Below are positions 25,900-33,633 of a stretch of 64,000 nt of DNA, piece after piece. The stretch covers positions 124,001 to 188,000 of the forward strand of contig NZ_JBOEFY010000040.1 in assembly GCF_050633145.1 (NCBI RefSeq), given 5' to 3'. The number at the start of each line of letters is the position of its first letter. The stretch's first letter is position 1. The stretch is from Kordia sp050633145 (GTDB lineage Bacteria; Bacteroidota; Bacteroidia; Flavobacteriales; Flavobacteriaceae). Under the pieces are notes generated by a model. The model saw nothing but the letters and a program-made list of their open reading frames with translations. It did no database searches and had not been told where the DNA came from. The translations under genes were made by a program, and so were the position numbers.

Positions 25900-25937
25900 T
25901 TGGACTTCCATAAAGAGTAAATTCTCAAGGAAGTTTT
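25900..25937 (-). terminator. Hairpin C (imperfect) after P10
   Basis: ACTTCC (25904-25909) pairs with GGAAGT (25929-25934), with an additional inner GAG/CTC pairing. It is weaker than hairpins A and B but shares their GGAAGT core, and an AAAATTCTT tract follows on the - strand. Confidence 0.45.
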
Positions 25938-25943
25938 AGCATG

Positions 25944-26129
25944 CTAATTATCTTCTTCAGGATCTTGTGGTTGTTCTGGCGGGCAATCATGAAGTTTTGA
26001 GCGACAAAATTCTGTATTACGAACTAGAATAGAGCATTCTGCTCTTCCGCCGCTTACGGTTTCTTCATTAAGTCTTGATATGGCTTTTTTATTAAGATCT
26101 AATGATCTTCTATTTCTGTTGTTTTTCAT
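25944..26129 (-). CDS. GG-leader cysteine peptide P10
   Basis: This 61-residue peptide starts MKNNRNRRSLDLNKKAISRL with GG at 27-28, then RAECSILVRNTEFCRSKLHD and CP; Cys32, 42 and 49 keep the 10 and 7 residue spacing of P4 and P9. The C-terminus is acidic and Pro-rich (PEQPQDPEEDN). Confidence 0.75.
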   Translation of the reverse strand: MKNNRNRRSLDLNKKAISRLNEETVSGGRAECSILVRNTEFCRSKLHDCPPEQPQDPEEDN

Positions 26130-26170
26130 GATTTTCTGTTCTTGATGGTTAATCTATAGTTAATTGTTTT

Positions 26171-26332
26171 TTAGTTAGCGCGATATGTATCACATGCTGA
26201 CATACTCATACAAGTTGTATTTTCTATAGATTGTGCTTCCTTTACTGGAGATGCCAATCCACCATTTACATTCTCTAAGTTTGATACTGTTGCTCTTTTT
26301 AAGCTTAATTTGTTTATTGATTTTGTTTTCAT
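26171..26332 (-). CDS. GG-leader cysteine peptide P11
   Basis: This 53-residue peptide starts MKTKSINKLSLKRATVSNLE with GG at 24-25 (VNGGLAS) and a core with TTCMSMSACDTY (Cys41 and 47). It was too short for simple frame calling; the start follows the AACCATCAAAAAATTAAATC element. Confidence 0.7.
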   Translation of the reverse strand: MKTKSINKLSLKRATVSNLENVNGGLASPVKEAQSIENTTCMSMSACDTYRAN

Positions 26333-26358
26333 GATTTAATTTTTTGATGGTTAATTAT

Positions 26359-26517
26359 TTATCGTTTTTTATCTTCTTTTGGACATAATGGAAATTTACT
26401 TGTGCAAACATCTACTGATGGTCCTCCAATACTGTCTAAACCTCCTTTGACTTCATTGAAGTTTGAAACGGTTCCTTTTCTAAGCTCTAAATTGTTTACT
26501 GATTTTCTTTTTTTCAT
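26359..26517 (-). CDS. GG-leader cysteine peptide P12
   Basis: This 52-residue peptide starts MKKRKSVNNLELRKGTVSNF with GG at 25-26 (VKGGLDS) and ends DVCTSKFPLCPKEDKKR. Cys38 and 45 give the C-x6-C-P motif seen in P4, P9 and P10, despite a different leader lineage. Confidence 0.72.
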   Translation of the reverse strand: MKKRKSVNNLELRKGTVSNFNEVKGGLDSIGGPSVDVCTSKFPLCPKEDKKR

Positions 26518-26536
26518 GATTTCTATTTTTAAATGA

Positions 26537-26695
26537 TTATGATTCTTGTGGTGATGTACAGTATGGTGGTCTGCTAACGCATAAAACAGTATCTCCTGTT
26601 CCTGATGGCTGTTGTTTTAAACCTCCATTAATTCTCTCTAGATTAGAAATGACACCTCTTTTCAAATCTAATTTTCTGGATCTTTTATTTTTCAT
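26537..26695 (-). CDS. GG-leader cysteine peptide P13
   Basis: The frame is open to 26734, but that would overlap P14 by 19 bases; the ATG at 26695 (MKNKRSRKLDLKRGVISNLE) gives the family leader. GG is at 24-25 and the core contains VLCVSRPPYCTSP, with Cys39 and 46 in C-x6-C spacing. The product is 52 residues. Confidence 0.72.
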   Translation of the reverse strand: MKNKRSRKLDLKRGVISNLERINGGLKQQPSGTGDTVLCVSRPPYCTSPQES

Positions 26696-26715
26696 GTTTT
26701 TTTGGTTGTTATTAA

Positions 26716-26874
26716 TTATGTCTTGTCTGGGCATAAGCGAGTTAAATTAGGAGTACATATATCACTATGGCATATTGGATATGAATTATCAGCACGTCCG
26801 CCATTGAAATTATCTAACTGAGAAATTTTTTCTTTGTTAAATTGAATTGTTCTTAATGATTTTCTTTTTTTCAT
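26716..26874 (-). CDS. GG-leader cysteine peptide P14
   Basis: This 52-residue peptide starts MKKRKSLRTIQFNKEKISQL with GG at 25-26 (FNGGRAD) and a core with Cys35, 40 and 48 (ICHSDICTPNLTRLCP). The GGRAD segment resembles GGRAE of P4, P9 and P10. Confidence 0.7.
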   Translation of the reverse strand: MKKRKSLRTIQFNKEKISQLDNFNGGRADNSYPICHSDICTPNLTRLCPDKT

Positions 26875-26897
26875 AATTTTCGTTTTGATTGTTATGT

Positions 26898-27026
26898 TTA
26901 TAGTTGATTTTTAAGTGACGTAAAGCATGAGTGTCCCCAACTTTTTGCTGCTTCTACACTTGCAACTTGCAAGTTTGAGATTGTGCTTCTTCTAATTTTT
27001 AATGGTTTAAATGGTGTGGTTTTCAT
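26898..27026 (-). CDS. Leader-type small peptide P15 lacking GG
   Basis: This 42-residue peptide starts MKTTPFKPLKIRRSTISNLQ. Instead of GG it has VASVEAAKSWGHSCFTS, with a single Cys34; the AAKSWxxSCF segment matches P7. It may be cleaved elsewhere or be inactive. Confidence 0.58.
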   Translation of the reverse strand: MKTTPFKPLKIRRSTISNLQVASVEAAKSWGHSCFTSLKNQL

Positions 27027-27056
27027 AGATAGTTGTGTGTTTTTATGGGTTTATAA

Positions 27057-27224
27057 TTATTGTTTTTGCGACATTGAACAATCATAAGCAGTACAGTTGG
27101 TTTGACATCCCGTATGCGCTTGATCGCTTTGTGTTGCTCTTTTTAATCCTCCTCGTATGCTTGCAGCATTTAAGGTTGAAATAACTTGTCTTTTAAAAGA
27201 CAATCTGTTTGTTTGTTTCTTCAT
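27057..27224 (-). CDS. GG-leader cysteine peptide P16 (first of the array)
   Basis: This 55-residue peptide starts MKKQTNRLSFKRQVISTLNA with GG at 25-26 (IRGGLKR) and a core with Cys40, 44 and 49 (TGCQTNCTAYDCS). It is the first peptide gene after the DUF2807-like gene, with a 148-base leader region holding a hairpin. Confidence 0.7.
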   Translation of the reverse strand: MKKQTNRLSFKRQVISTLNAASIRGGLKRATQSDQAHTGCQTNCTAYDCSMSQKQ

Positions 27225-27268
27225 AAATAGTTGTGTTTGTTAGTTAAAATTAGACATAGGAATCCCAG

Positions 27269-27311
27269 CTATCTGTAATAAAAAATATTTAAAATACTTA
27301 ATTACAGATAG
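27269..27311. repeat. Inverted repeat in the leader of the peptide array
   Basis: CTATCTGTAAT (27269-27279) and ATTACAGATAG (27301-27311) are exact inverted repeats around a 21-base AT-rich spacer. They lie 45-87 bases upstream of the P16 ATG on the - strand and have no T-run after them. An operator or 5' UTR structure controlling the array is possible. Confidence 0.55.
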
Positions 27312-27372
27312 TTACGATTAACCTCCTAAATTGTCTGTGTGAATTATTGTAGCAGAATTTGCTACTGTGATT

Positions 27373-28149
27373 TTATAGCTTTTCTACTTTTGAATTCCCT
27401 AACATGATCCCTTTGGAAACCTTTGCATCACCTTTGTACATAATGTGTGCATTTCCTAAACTAGTTACTTTCAATTTTTTGGATACATTAAGTTTCAATT
27501 TTCCATTACCTAACGATTTTATCTGAGTAACTTCGTTTTCAACATTGATAAGATTTAGTTCGTCTTCACCAAAAACCGTTATGTTTTGATGTTGAGTTTT
27601 TCCTGAACTGACATCTACATAGTTTTTCCCAAAGGAAGTAATATCCAGATTTTCAATTTCAGCATCTTTGATGTAAATCTTCGTTTTTCCTATCAGTTTT
27701 AGTTTGATGTCTTTTTGTTGAATTTTATCTACGAAAGTGAATTTTTCTTCACCTACTAATGCTAGTTTCCCAAGATCTTTATAGGTAATAACAATTTTTG
27801 CAATGGTACCACTGTATATTGAATTATCTTCCCAATTTACAGACTGATCATCGTCCATGCTTACTTCAGCTTCAGCTTTATGTAAGAATACTTTTAATAC
27901 ATTGTCACTTACTTCAACATTCATTTTTTCAGATGAAATAGTAAGTTCTTCGATGGTAATCGATTCTTGATCGCCTTGTTTAAATACAGCTTGAATGTGT
28001 GGACTTACCACTACTTTATCAAAATGATTTACAGCAATTGTTTTAGATTGTTCTAATGTATCATTTTTGAAACTAAAAAAAAGAATAGATGGTAATTCTG
28101 TACCTGTATTCATCTTTTTTTGAAGTTTTCTTTTTTTACTTTTTTTCAT
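27373..28149 (-). CDS. DUF2807-like beta-helix protein (head GIN domain) without signal peptide
   Basis: The 258-residue product has an N-terminal basic stretch MKKSKKRKLQKKMNTGTELP, and from about residue 40 a repetitive beta-rich region (FDKVVVSPHIQAVFKQGD, LKLIGKTKIYIKDAEIENLD, LGNGKLKLNVS, LGNSKVEKL) typical of DUF2807 putative auto-transporter adhesin head domains. Members usually have a signal peptide or lipobox; none is visible here, and the N-terminus instead looks like the array peptides (MKK-R/K-rich). The start is preceded by a GAGATC-ATG context like that of the peptides. The gene lies between the exporter and the array and was probably recruited to the locus. Function unknown. 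Confidence 0.65.
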   Translation of the reverse strand: MKKSKKRKLQKKMNTGTELPSILFFSFKNDTLEQSKTIAVNHFDKVVVSPHIQAVFKQGDQESITIEELTISSEKMNVEVSDNVLKVFLHKAEAEVSMDDDQSVNWEDNSIYSGTIAKIVITYKDLGKLALVGEEKFTFVDKIQQKDIKLKLIGKTKIYIKDAEIENLDITSFGKNYVDVSSGKTQHQNITVFGEDELNLINVENEVTQIKSLGNGKLKLNVSKKLKVTSLGNAHIMYKGDAKVSKGIMLGNSKVEKL

Positions 28150-28169
28150 GATCTCGTATGTGTTTTAAG

Positions 28170-29801
28170 TTATATCCAAAGTGTTTCTGTTAATTCTTTT
28201 TTGCTCATCACTTTTACATCTTTTACTATTTTTCCATAGTCAAATTTGATAATACGATCTGCACTGTGGAAATATGCATCATCATGCGTTACTGCAACAA
28301 CTGTTTTTCCTGCTTCTCTAAATTTTGGAATGAGTTCTTCATAGAAGAATTTTCTAAAGTGTGGATCTTGATCGGCTGCCCATTCGTCTAAAATTAATAA
28401 AGGCTTGTCTTCCAACATAGCAAAGATGAGCGATATACGTTTACTTTGTCCTTTAGAGAAATTACGTCTTACCGATTGTTCACTATCATCTGCCACAACC
28501 TTATCCATTTCCATAATTTTTAACCATTCATTATAAATTGCATTTTCTTCCAGTTTATAATTGTCATAGTTATGTGTAAAGATGTGATTGTCTGTAAATA
28601 CCGCAGAAATCATGTTTTGTAATTTCCCTTTTATATTTCCAGATACACCATTTAAAACTACTTCTCCTTTTGATGGTGTATAAATTCCTGTTAGCGTGTT
28701 GATAAAGGTACTTTTCCCAGAACCATTTCCACCTACAACAAATACAACTTCTCCTTTGTTTATCTCAAGATTAATTGGTCCTAAGGCAAACGAGTCAGAT
28801 TCAGGATCTTCATCATAGTTAAAATGTACATCTTTAAAACTTAAAGATTCAAACGTATTTACTTCATTTGGTTCCATGTTGTCATAGTTATCTAATAATT
28901 TAAAATCTCGTAAGAAATTTTTAATTCGCATATTAGCCACCATGAATCGTGTATACATTTGCTGTAAGTTAATCAGGTTGTTTATAGGTCCAGAAATAAA
29001 CATGATGATTACTACATACGAAATTACGTCTGCTCTAGGCAATAAGTTTAATGCTGGTAATAAAAACAAGACTACAGCAATTACAAAGTACAAACCGTAT
29101 TGACTTATTAAATTGATTGACAAGAATATATAATTGATTTTAAAGTCTAAATCTTTTGCTTTGTCACGGTTGGGCGCTAAGAATTTGTTCATTAAGTTTT
29201 CTCTTCTGAAAAAGTTAATTTTCAACTCTTTAAATCCGTCCATAACATCACCAACATATTGGTAATAATGTTCGTTGTATTCTCGTAAGGTTGCTACTTG
29301 TTTTGACATAGAGTTTACAACCAAGAAGTAACAAGCTGCTACGCATAAAATTAATCCTATGACGATAAGTGCAGATGCTGCCGATAAGGTAAACATGTAT
29401 ACCAAACATAGTATTAACATTAATACTGAGTTTACTGTATGTGTTACCGTATATGGTAAGGTTGAAAATGTTCTTAAATCTTCTACTGCTGTAAGAAAGC
29501 GTTTAGGACCAAACTTTTCCAAACTTAGCATTGGCGCTTTTAAAATTTGATTGAATATTTTTTTCTCATTGCTGTAAAGAATGTCGAATGAAAATTTATT
29601 GAGCCATTTTTGGAATACGATATTTAATAAATATGTATATACAACCAAGGCTACAAAGACAATTCCCATGTGTGCTTTGAGAAACGATGGTTTTCCTGAA
29701 AGTACATTATTTATGATATATACAATACTAAAACTCAATACAGTATTTGGTAGCGCATATAAAACTATGTAAATAATGTTTTTTGGTTTAATGTTAAACA
29801 T
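28170..29801 (-). CDS. Cyclic-peptide-type export ABC transporter (SyrD/PvdE family)
   Basis: This 543-residue half transporter has an N-terminal six-helix membrane domain (about residues 10-300) and a C-terminal nucleotide-binding domain. Walker A is VVGGNGSGKST near 359, the signature is FSKGQSKRISL near 449, Walker B is PLLILDEWAADQDP near 470 and the switch His is in VVAVTHDD near 505. The DEWAADQDP and FSxGQxKR forms are characteristic of the SyrD/PvdE/YojI family, which exports nonribosomal peptides and siderophores. No C39 peptidase domain is fused, so it would not cleave GG leaders. It most likely moves the NRPS product or its precursor across the inner membrane. Confidence 0.92.
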   Translation of the reverse strand: MFNIKPKNIIYIVLYALPNTVLSFSIVYIINNVLSGKPSFLKAHMGIVFVALVVYTYLLNIVFQKWLNKFSFDILYSNEKKIFNQILKAPMLSLEKFGPKRFLTAVEDLRTFSTLPYTVTHTVNSVLMLILCLVYMFTLSAASALIVIGLILCVAACYFLVVNSMSKQVATLREYNEHYYQYVGDVMDGFKELKINFFRRENLMNKFLAPNRDKAKDLDFKINYIFLSINLISQYGLYFVIAVVLFLLPALNLLPRADVISYVVIIMFISGPINNLINLQQMYTRFMVANMRIKNFLRDFKLLDNYDNMEPNEVNTFESLSFKDVHFNYDEDPESDSFALGPINLEINKGEVVFVVGGNGSGKSTFINTLTGIYTPSKGEVVLNGVSGNIKGKLQNMISAVFTDNHIFTHNYDNYKLEENAIYNEWLKIMEMDKVVADDSEQSVRRNFSKGQSKRISLIFAMLEDKPLLILDEWAADQDPHFRKFFYEELIPKFREAGKTVVAVTHDDAYFHSADRIIKFDYGKIVKDVKVMSKKELTETLWI

Positions 29802-29835
29802 GTTTTCTAATTTTTAAATTGTTTTCGTTTATTTT

Positions 29836-30225
29836 TTATAGGTAATTTGGAATTCTTGTTTTGATTTTTAATTTCTCTTTGTTGAGAAAATCAATGAGTC
29901 GTTCTACATGGTTTTCTGACTGAATGACTCCTAATTCTCGTTGCAGACTTTCAAATAGATTGACGATTTGATCTTGTAGTTTATTTTTTTCATTAATGTC
30001 TTGTATTTTTTGTGATACTTCTTCAAATAAGAAGTTTAAACTCCCCAGAGTATATTTGAATCGTATAGACAATGATTCGGAAAGTTTTGTTTTATTGATC
30101 GTTACAAAGTCTAGTTCATCATCATAACGCACAGCAGTTTTTGATTCTAGTAAATACACATGCGTATTTTTGATGTCGTAAATTACTTCTGGAATGGCTT
30201 GAGTATTGATACTTGTATAATTCAT
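29836..30225 (-). CDS. Small helical protein of unknown function
   Basis: This 129-residue protein (MNYTSINTQAIPEVIYDIKN) has a beta-like N-terminal half and a helical second half (KIQDINEKNKLQDQIVNLFE). There is no signal peptide, membrane helix or recognisable motif. It lies 34 bases upstream of the ABC exporter gene and about 150 bases after the thioesterase, so it is probably cotranscribed with the exporter. I assign no function. Confidence 0.6.
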   Translation of the reverse strand: MNYTSINTQAIPEVIYDIKNTHVYLLESKTAVRYDDELDFVTINKTKLSESLSIRFKYTLGSLNFLFEEVSQKIQDINEKNKLQDQIVNLFESLQRELGVIQSENHVERLIDFLNKEKLKIKTRIPNYL

Positions 30226-30376
30226 CTTGGTTTGTTTTAAATGTGTTCGTTAATAAAAAAGCGCAACATGCTATATGCTATTTCATAAGTAATAGGTATA
30301 AAGCAGGTATGTTCACATCTTCAGAAAAGATGCAAACTAGTTTCGGTTGTAAATGATGTTTGTGTTTGTGTGTGTA

Positions 30377-31123
30377 TTAAAGCTGTAGCGCTTTAACTCT
30401 TGTGTAATCTGTAATCACTTCGGAAAGTTTTTCCACATGATTGTGAATAAAAAAGTGATTCCCTTCTAATATTGAATACTGAATTTTTTCAGTGGTAAAT
30501 CGTTGCCAATTTGTAATTTGATTCGATGTTTTTTCTTCCGTGCCCATTAAGGCATGAATAGGTACATTAATCCTAATATCTTCTTCGGTATAGGTTGTTT
30601 CTTTTTCCAAGACTTCAAAGTCTGCTCTTAATATTGGATCAAAAAACTCGTAAATTTCTTTGTTGTTGAGTACTTCTTCCGGTGCGCCGCCCAATTCAAT
30701 CAATTCGTTTTTAAAATCGATTGCATTCATTAGGTATCGCATTTTCTTAGGAATGTTGTTCCCATCATTATCTATAGGAAGTGTACCTGGACCAGAATTT
30801 CCTGATAAAATTAAAGCTTCGGGTTCATCTCCTATTTTTTGCATAAAGCTTGCAACAGAAATTCCCAATGTTGCGCCCATACTATGCCCATAAATAATAT
30901 ATGGTTTGCTACTATTTCTTAATGATTTTATTTGTTTACAATAATCGCGTATTGCGATTTCTTTATCTCTTATAAGTGTTTCTCCAAATCTTTTCCCTCT
31001 GCCAGGGAGTTCAAGCGGAATAAATTCCACTTCATAAAGCAGATACTCTTTTAAAAAATCAAAAGAGTATCTGCTTCCTCCGGCAAAGTGTAGTAAAAAC
31101 AACTGTACTTTGCTCTTCTGCAT
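30377..31123 (-). CDS. Type II thioesterase
   Basis: This 248-residue alpha/beta hydrolase has LFLLHFAGGSRYSF near the N-terminus, PLELPGRGKRF, the nucleophile Ser81 in IIYGHSMGATLG and a His in EGNHFFIHNH. These are the hallmarks of stand-alone thioesterases that remove mis-primed or stalled groups from NRPS carrier domains. No thioesterase domain is fused to any NRPS in the window, so this protein might also take part in product release, but editing is the better supported role. It lies 29 bases after the TonB receptor gene in the same operon. Confidence 0.93.
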   Translation of the reverse strand: MQKSKVQLFLLHFAGGSRYSFDFLKEYLLYEVEFIPLELPGRGKRFGETLIRDKEIAIRDYCKQIKSLRNSSKPYIIYGHSMGATLGISVASFMQKIGDEPEALILSGNSGPGTLPIDNDGNNIPKKMRYLMNAIDFKNELIELGGAPEEVLNNKEIYEFFDPILRADFEVLEKETTYTEEDIRINVPIHALMGTEEKTSNQITNWQRFTTEKIQYSILEGNHFFIHNHVEKLSEVITDYTRVKALQL

Positions 31124-31152
31124 CTTACTTATATATTAATTATGAAAATTGT

Positions 31153-33549
31153 TTATTGTTTACTTCTGTTTTGTTCTTCGTTATTACCAAAGCTTGGTTT
31201 TCTTACATTGATATCGTCGTTTCCGAAGTTATACGTTAGTGAGAAACGTACAAATCGACTACTACTATTTTCGTTGTATACTTGTCTAATATTGTTTACT
31301 ACAGATGTATAATCTCTTAAGAAATTAGTATTGAATACATCATTTATAAGAACAGATGCATTTAATTTTTTGTTTAAGAAACTTTGTCTGAATGAAATAT
31401 TTAATCCTGATGTTTGTCCAAATTCGTATAAGCCTCTTTTATGAGATGAGCTATATACATAGTCAAGCTGCATTTTTGTACGTTCTCCTAAAGAGAAACT
31501 ATTGTTTGATGTTGCATAAAATTGCAATCCGTTTTGAGGACTTGCTGAGATTGTATTATCAAAATCACTGTCAGATCCTAAAAGATATATTGCATTTTGA
31601 CTTTGCCACCACGATGTTATACTTGTTGAATAGCTTTCTCCAATTCCGTAGAAATATTCGTCATAATAGTTTTGACGCGTTATTACTTGATTGTTAGCCG
31701 CTTCGTCTGCGTTGAAAACAACACCGTATCCATCAGATAAAATGTTTAAGAATGCATACGTACGCCATTTTCTTTTGTATGTATAACTAAATTCAAAGTT
31801 ATCTGTAAATGATGGTTGTAAGAACGGATTTCCTTCAGAATAACTTGTACTGTTTATATATGTTCTAAAAGGATTTAAGTTTGAGAAACTTGGACGATTG
31901 ATTCGTTTTCCATAGTTAAAGTAAAATGTGTTTTTGTCATCTTTTACATAACTTAAGTAAAACGTTGGAAAGAACTTCGAATAATCGTTATCGTTTGTCT
32001 GATTTAATGTTTGTGAAAACCCTGTTGTTTGCGTTGCTTCAAATCGTAAACCAAGTTGCATGCTCCATTTGTCACTTAAATTTTTAGCGGCACTAATGTA
32101 TACTGCTTGGTTATTTTCTTCGTATTCAAATACGTTTGATTGATTGGTATCAAATACTGGAGTTCCAGAAGTTTCATCAAAGAACTCAATCCCACTGTCT
32201 GTATTAATTGTACTGTATTTTGCACCGTATGAAAAGTTTGCAAATTTAGTAGGATGCTCCATATCTGCACGTACACTTACGTTGTTAATTTCTTGATTAG
32301 AAATGTTTCGTGCTGCCTGATCAATTCCTAAGAATGTTCCTGTACCCGAAAAGTTATTTGCAACAAATCTGTTGTCTGTATCAGCATCGTAATTAAAGTA
32401 ATCTATATCGAAGAATAAACGTCTTCCTAAAGTATCTAAGGTAGATTCTAAATGTGCATTTAAAGAGTGACTTGCTCGTTTTAAATCTGCATCACCATCA
32501 TTAACAATAAGTGATTCTACAGTATTACTATTATCAAATTTTGTGGTAATGTTTTGATAATGTCTGTCTGGATCACTTGAATTTCCTTGGTATTGAATAC
32601 CTACGGTAACATTATCACTAATGTCATAATCCATTGTAATTCGACCACTAAGATCATCTCTTTGTTGCTTCTCATCTCCTTTCAGTATCAAAGGTCCATC
32701 CGTAAAGGAAATATCTAAATCTGCTTTATTACGCATGTCTCCTGTAACTGCATTAGCACTTAAGGTGAATCTGAATTTATTTTTGTTATAGAAGAAGTTG
32801 TTTCGTAAAGTAAAAAAGCTGAATGTGTTTTGATCATAACTTAATGTTGAAGAGTTTCTCCATGAATCTCTTTTTCCTTTTTTCATGATAATATTGATCA
32901 ATCCACCTTCACCAGCTGCATCATATTTTGCTGGAGGATTTGTAATTACTTCAATACTTTTAATGTCATCAGCAGCAATTGAATTTAGATAATTAACCAA
33001 TTCGGCTCCCGATAACTCTATCAGACGATCATCTACCATTACACGTGAAGCTCCTTTCCCCAACATACTAATGTCGTTGTTTTGAATAATAACTCCTGGC
33101 GCAACACTTAAAGCGTTGATGGCGTTTCCTCCTGCTGCAGAAATATTATTTTCTACATTTAACACAAGTCTATCTGGTTTATATTCAATGAGTTTTTTTC
33201 TGGCTACAACAACTACTGTTGCCAATTTATCTGCTCCTAGTGTAACTTCTCCTAAAGAAGTATCTTCATTTAATGTGACTTGTTTTGTCCAATCTTTGCT
33301 TCCAATAAAACTAACCACTACGGTATAAGTTCCTTTGTCTACTTTTATTTTGAAAGCTCCGTTTTCGTCAGATATTGCACCTGTAACTATTGTTCCAGAA
33401 GCGTCCTTAATTACAACATTTGCAAAAGGTAACGGACCTGTTTCATCTTTAACATTACCGCTTAACTCTACTTGGGCAAGTAAGGCAAATGGCAGCATGA
33501 TAAAGAACCATATCAAGTTTGCTTGTGTGTTAAAAACTGTTTTTTTCAT
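31153..33549 (-). CDS. TonB-dependent receptor with carboxypeptidase-like N-terminal domain
   Basis: This 798-residue outer-membrane protein has a signal peptide (cleavage after FALLA), a carboxypeptidase-regulatory-like domain (VELSGNVKDETGPLPFANVV), a plug domain (VMVDDRLIELSGAELVNYLNS, then IEVITNPPAKYDAAGEGGLI) and a C-terminal beta-barrel ending with VRFSLTYNFG. Barrel regions are rich in aromatic and Asn/Ser residues. It matches the outer-membrane beta-barrel family common in Bacteroidota. Its place between NRPS genes and the thioesterase suggests a role in uptake or export of the product, for example as a metallophore receptor, but the ligand is not shown. Confidence 0.88.
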   Translation of the reverse strand: MKKTVFNTQANLIWFFIMLPFALLAQVELSGNVKDETGPLPFANVVIKDASGTIVTGAISDENGAFKIKVDKGTYTVVVSFIGSKDWTKQVTLNEDTSLGEVTLGADKLATVVVVARKKLIEYKPDRLVLNVENNISAAGGNAINALSVAPGVIIQNNDISMLGKGASRVMVDDRLIELSGAELVNYLNSIAADDIKSIEVITNPPAKYDAAGEGGLINIIMKKGKRDSWRNSSTLSYDQNTFSFFTLRNNFFYNKNKFRFTLSANAVTGDMRNKADLDISFTDGPLILKGDEKQQRDDLSGRITMDYDISDNVTVGIQYQGNSSDPDRHYQNITTKFDNSNTVESLIVNDGDADLKRASHSLNAHLESTLDTLGRRLFFDIDYFNYDADTDNRFVANNFSGTGTFLGIDQAARNISNQEINNVSVRADMEHPTKFANFSYGAKYSTINTDSGIEFFDETSGTPVFDTNQSNVFEYEENNQAVYISAAKNLSDKWSMQLGLRFEATQTTGFSQTLNQTNDNDYSKFFPTFYLSYVKDDKNTFYFNYGKRINRPSFSNLNPFRTYINSTSYSEGNPFLQPSFTDNFEFSYTYKRKWRTYAFLNILSDGYGVVFNADEAANNQVITRQNYYDEYFYGIGESYSTSITSWWQSQNAIYLLGSDSDFDNTISASPQNGLQFYATSNNSFSLGERTKMQLDYVYSSSHKRGLYEFGQTSGLNISFRQSFLNKKLNASVLINDVFNTNFLRDYTSVVNNIRQVYNENSSSRFVRFSLTYNFGNDDINVRKPSFGNNEEQNRSKQ

Positions 33550-33633
33550 GATTGTTTTTTTTGTGTATTGTGTTGAAATTTATTTCCGAAAATCATACCT
33601 ATTCTCATACTTAATTCCTGTTTGATTTTTATT

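Noticed and set aside
27312..27372. A short frame ending in NLGG after the DUF2807-like gene
   Set aside because: No ATG of its own with an array-type context, and the reading depends on a frameshift from the preceding gene.
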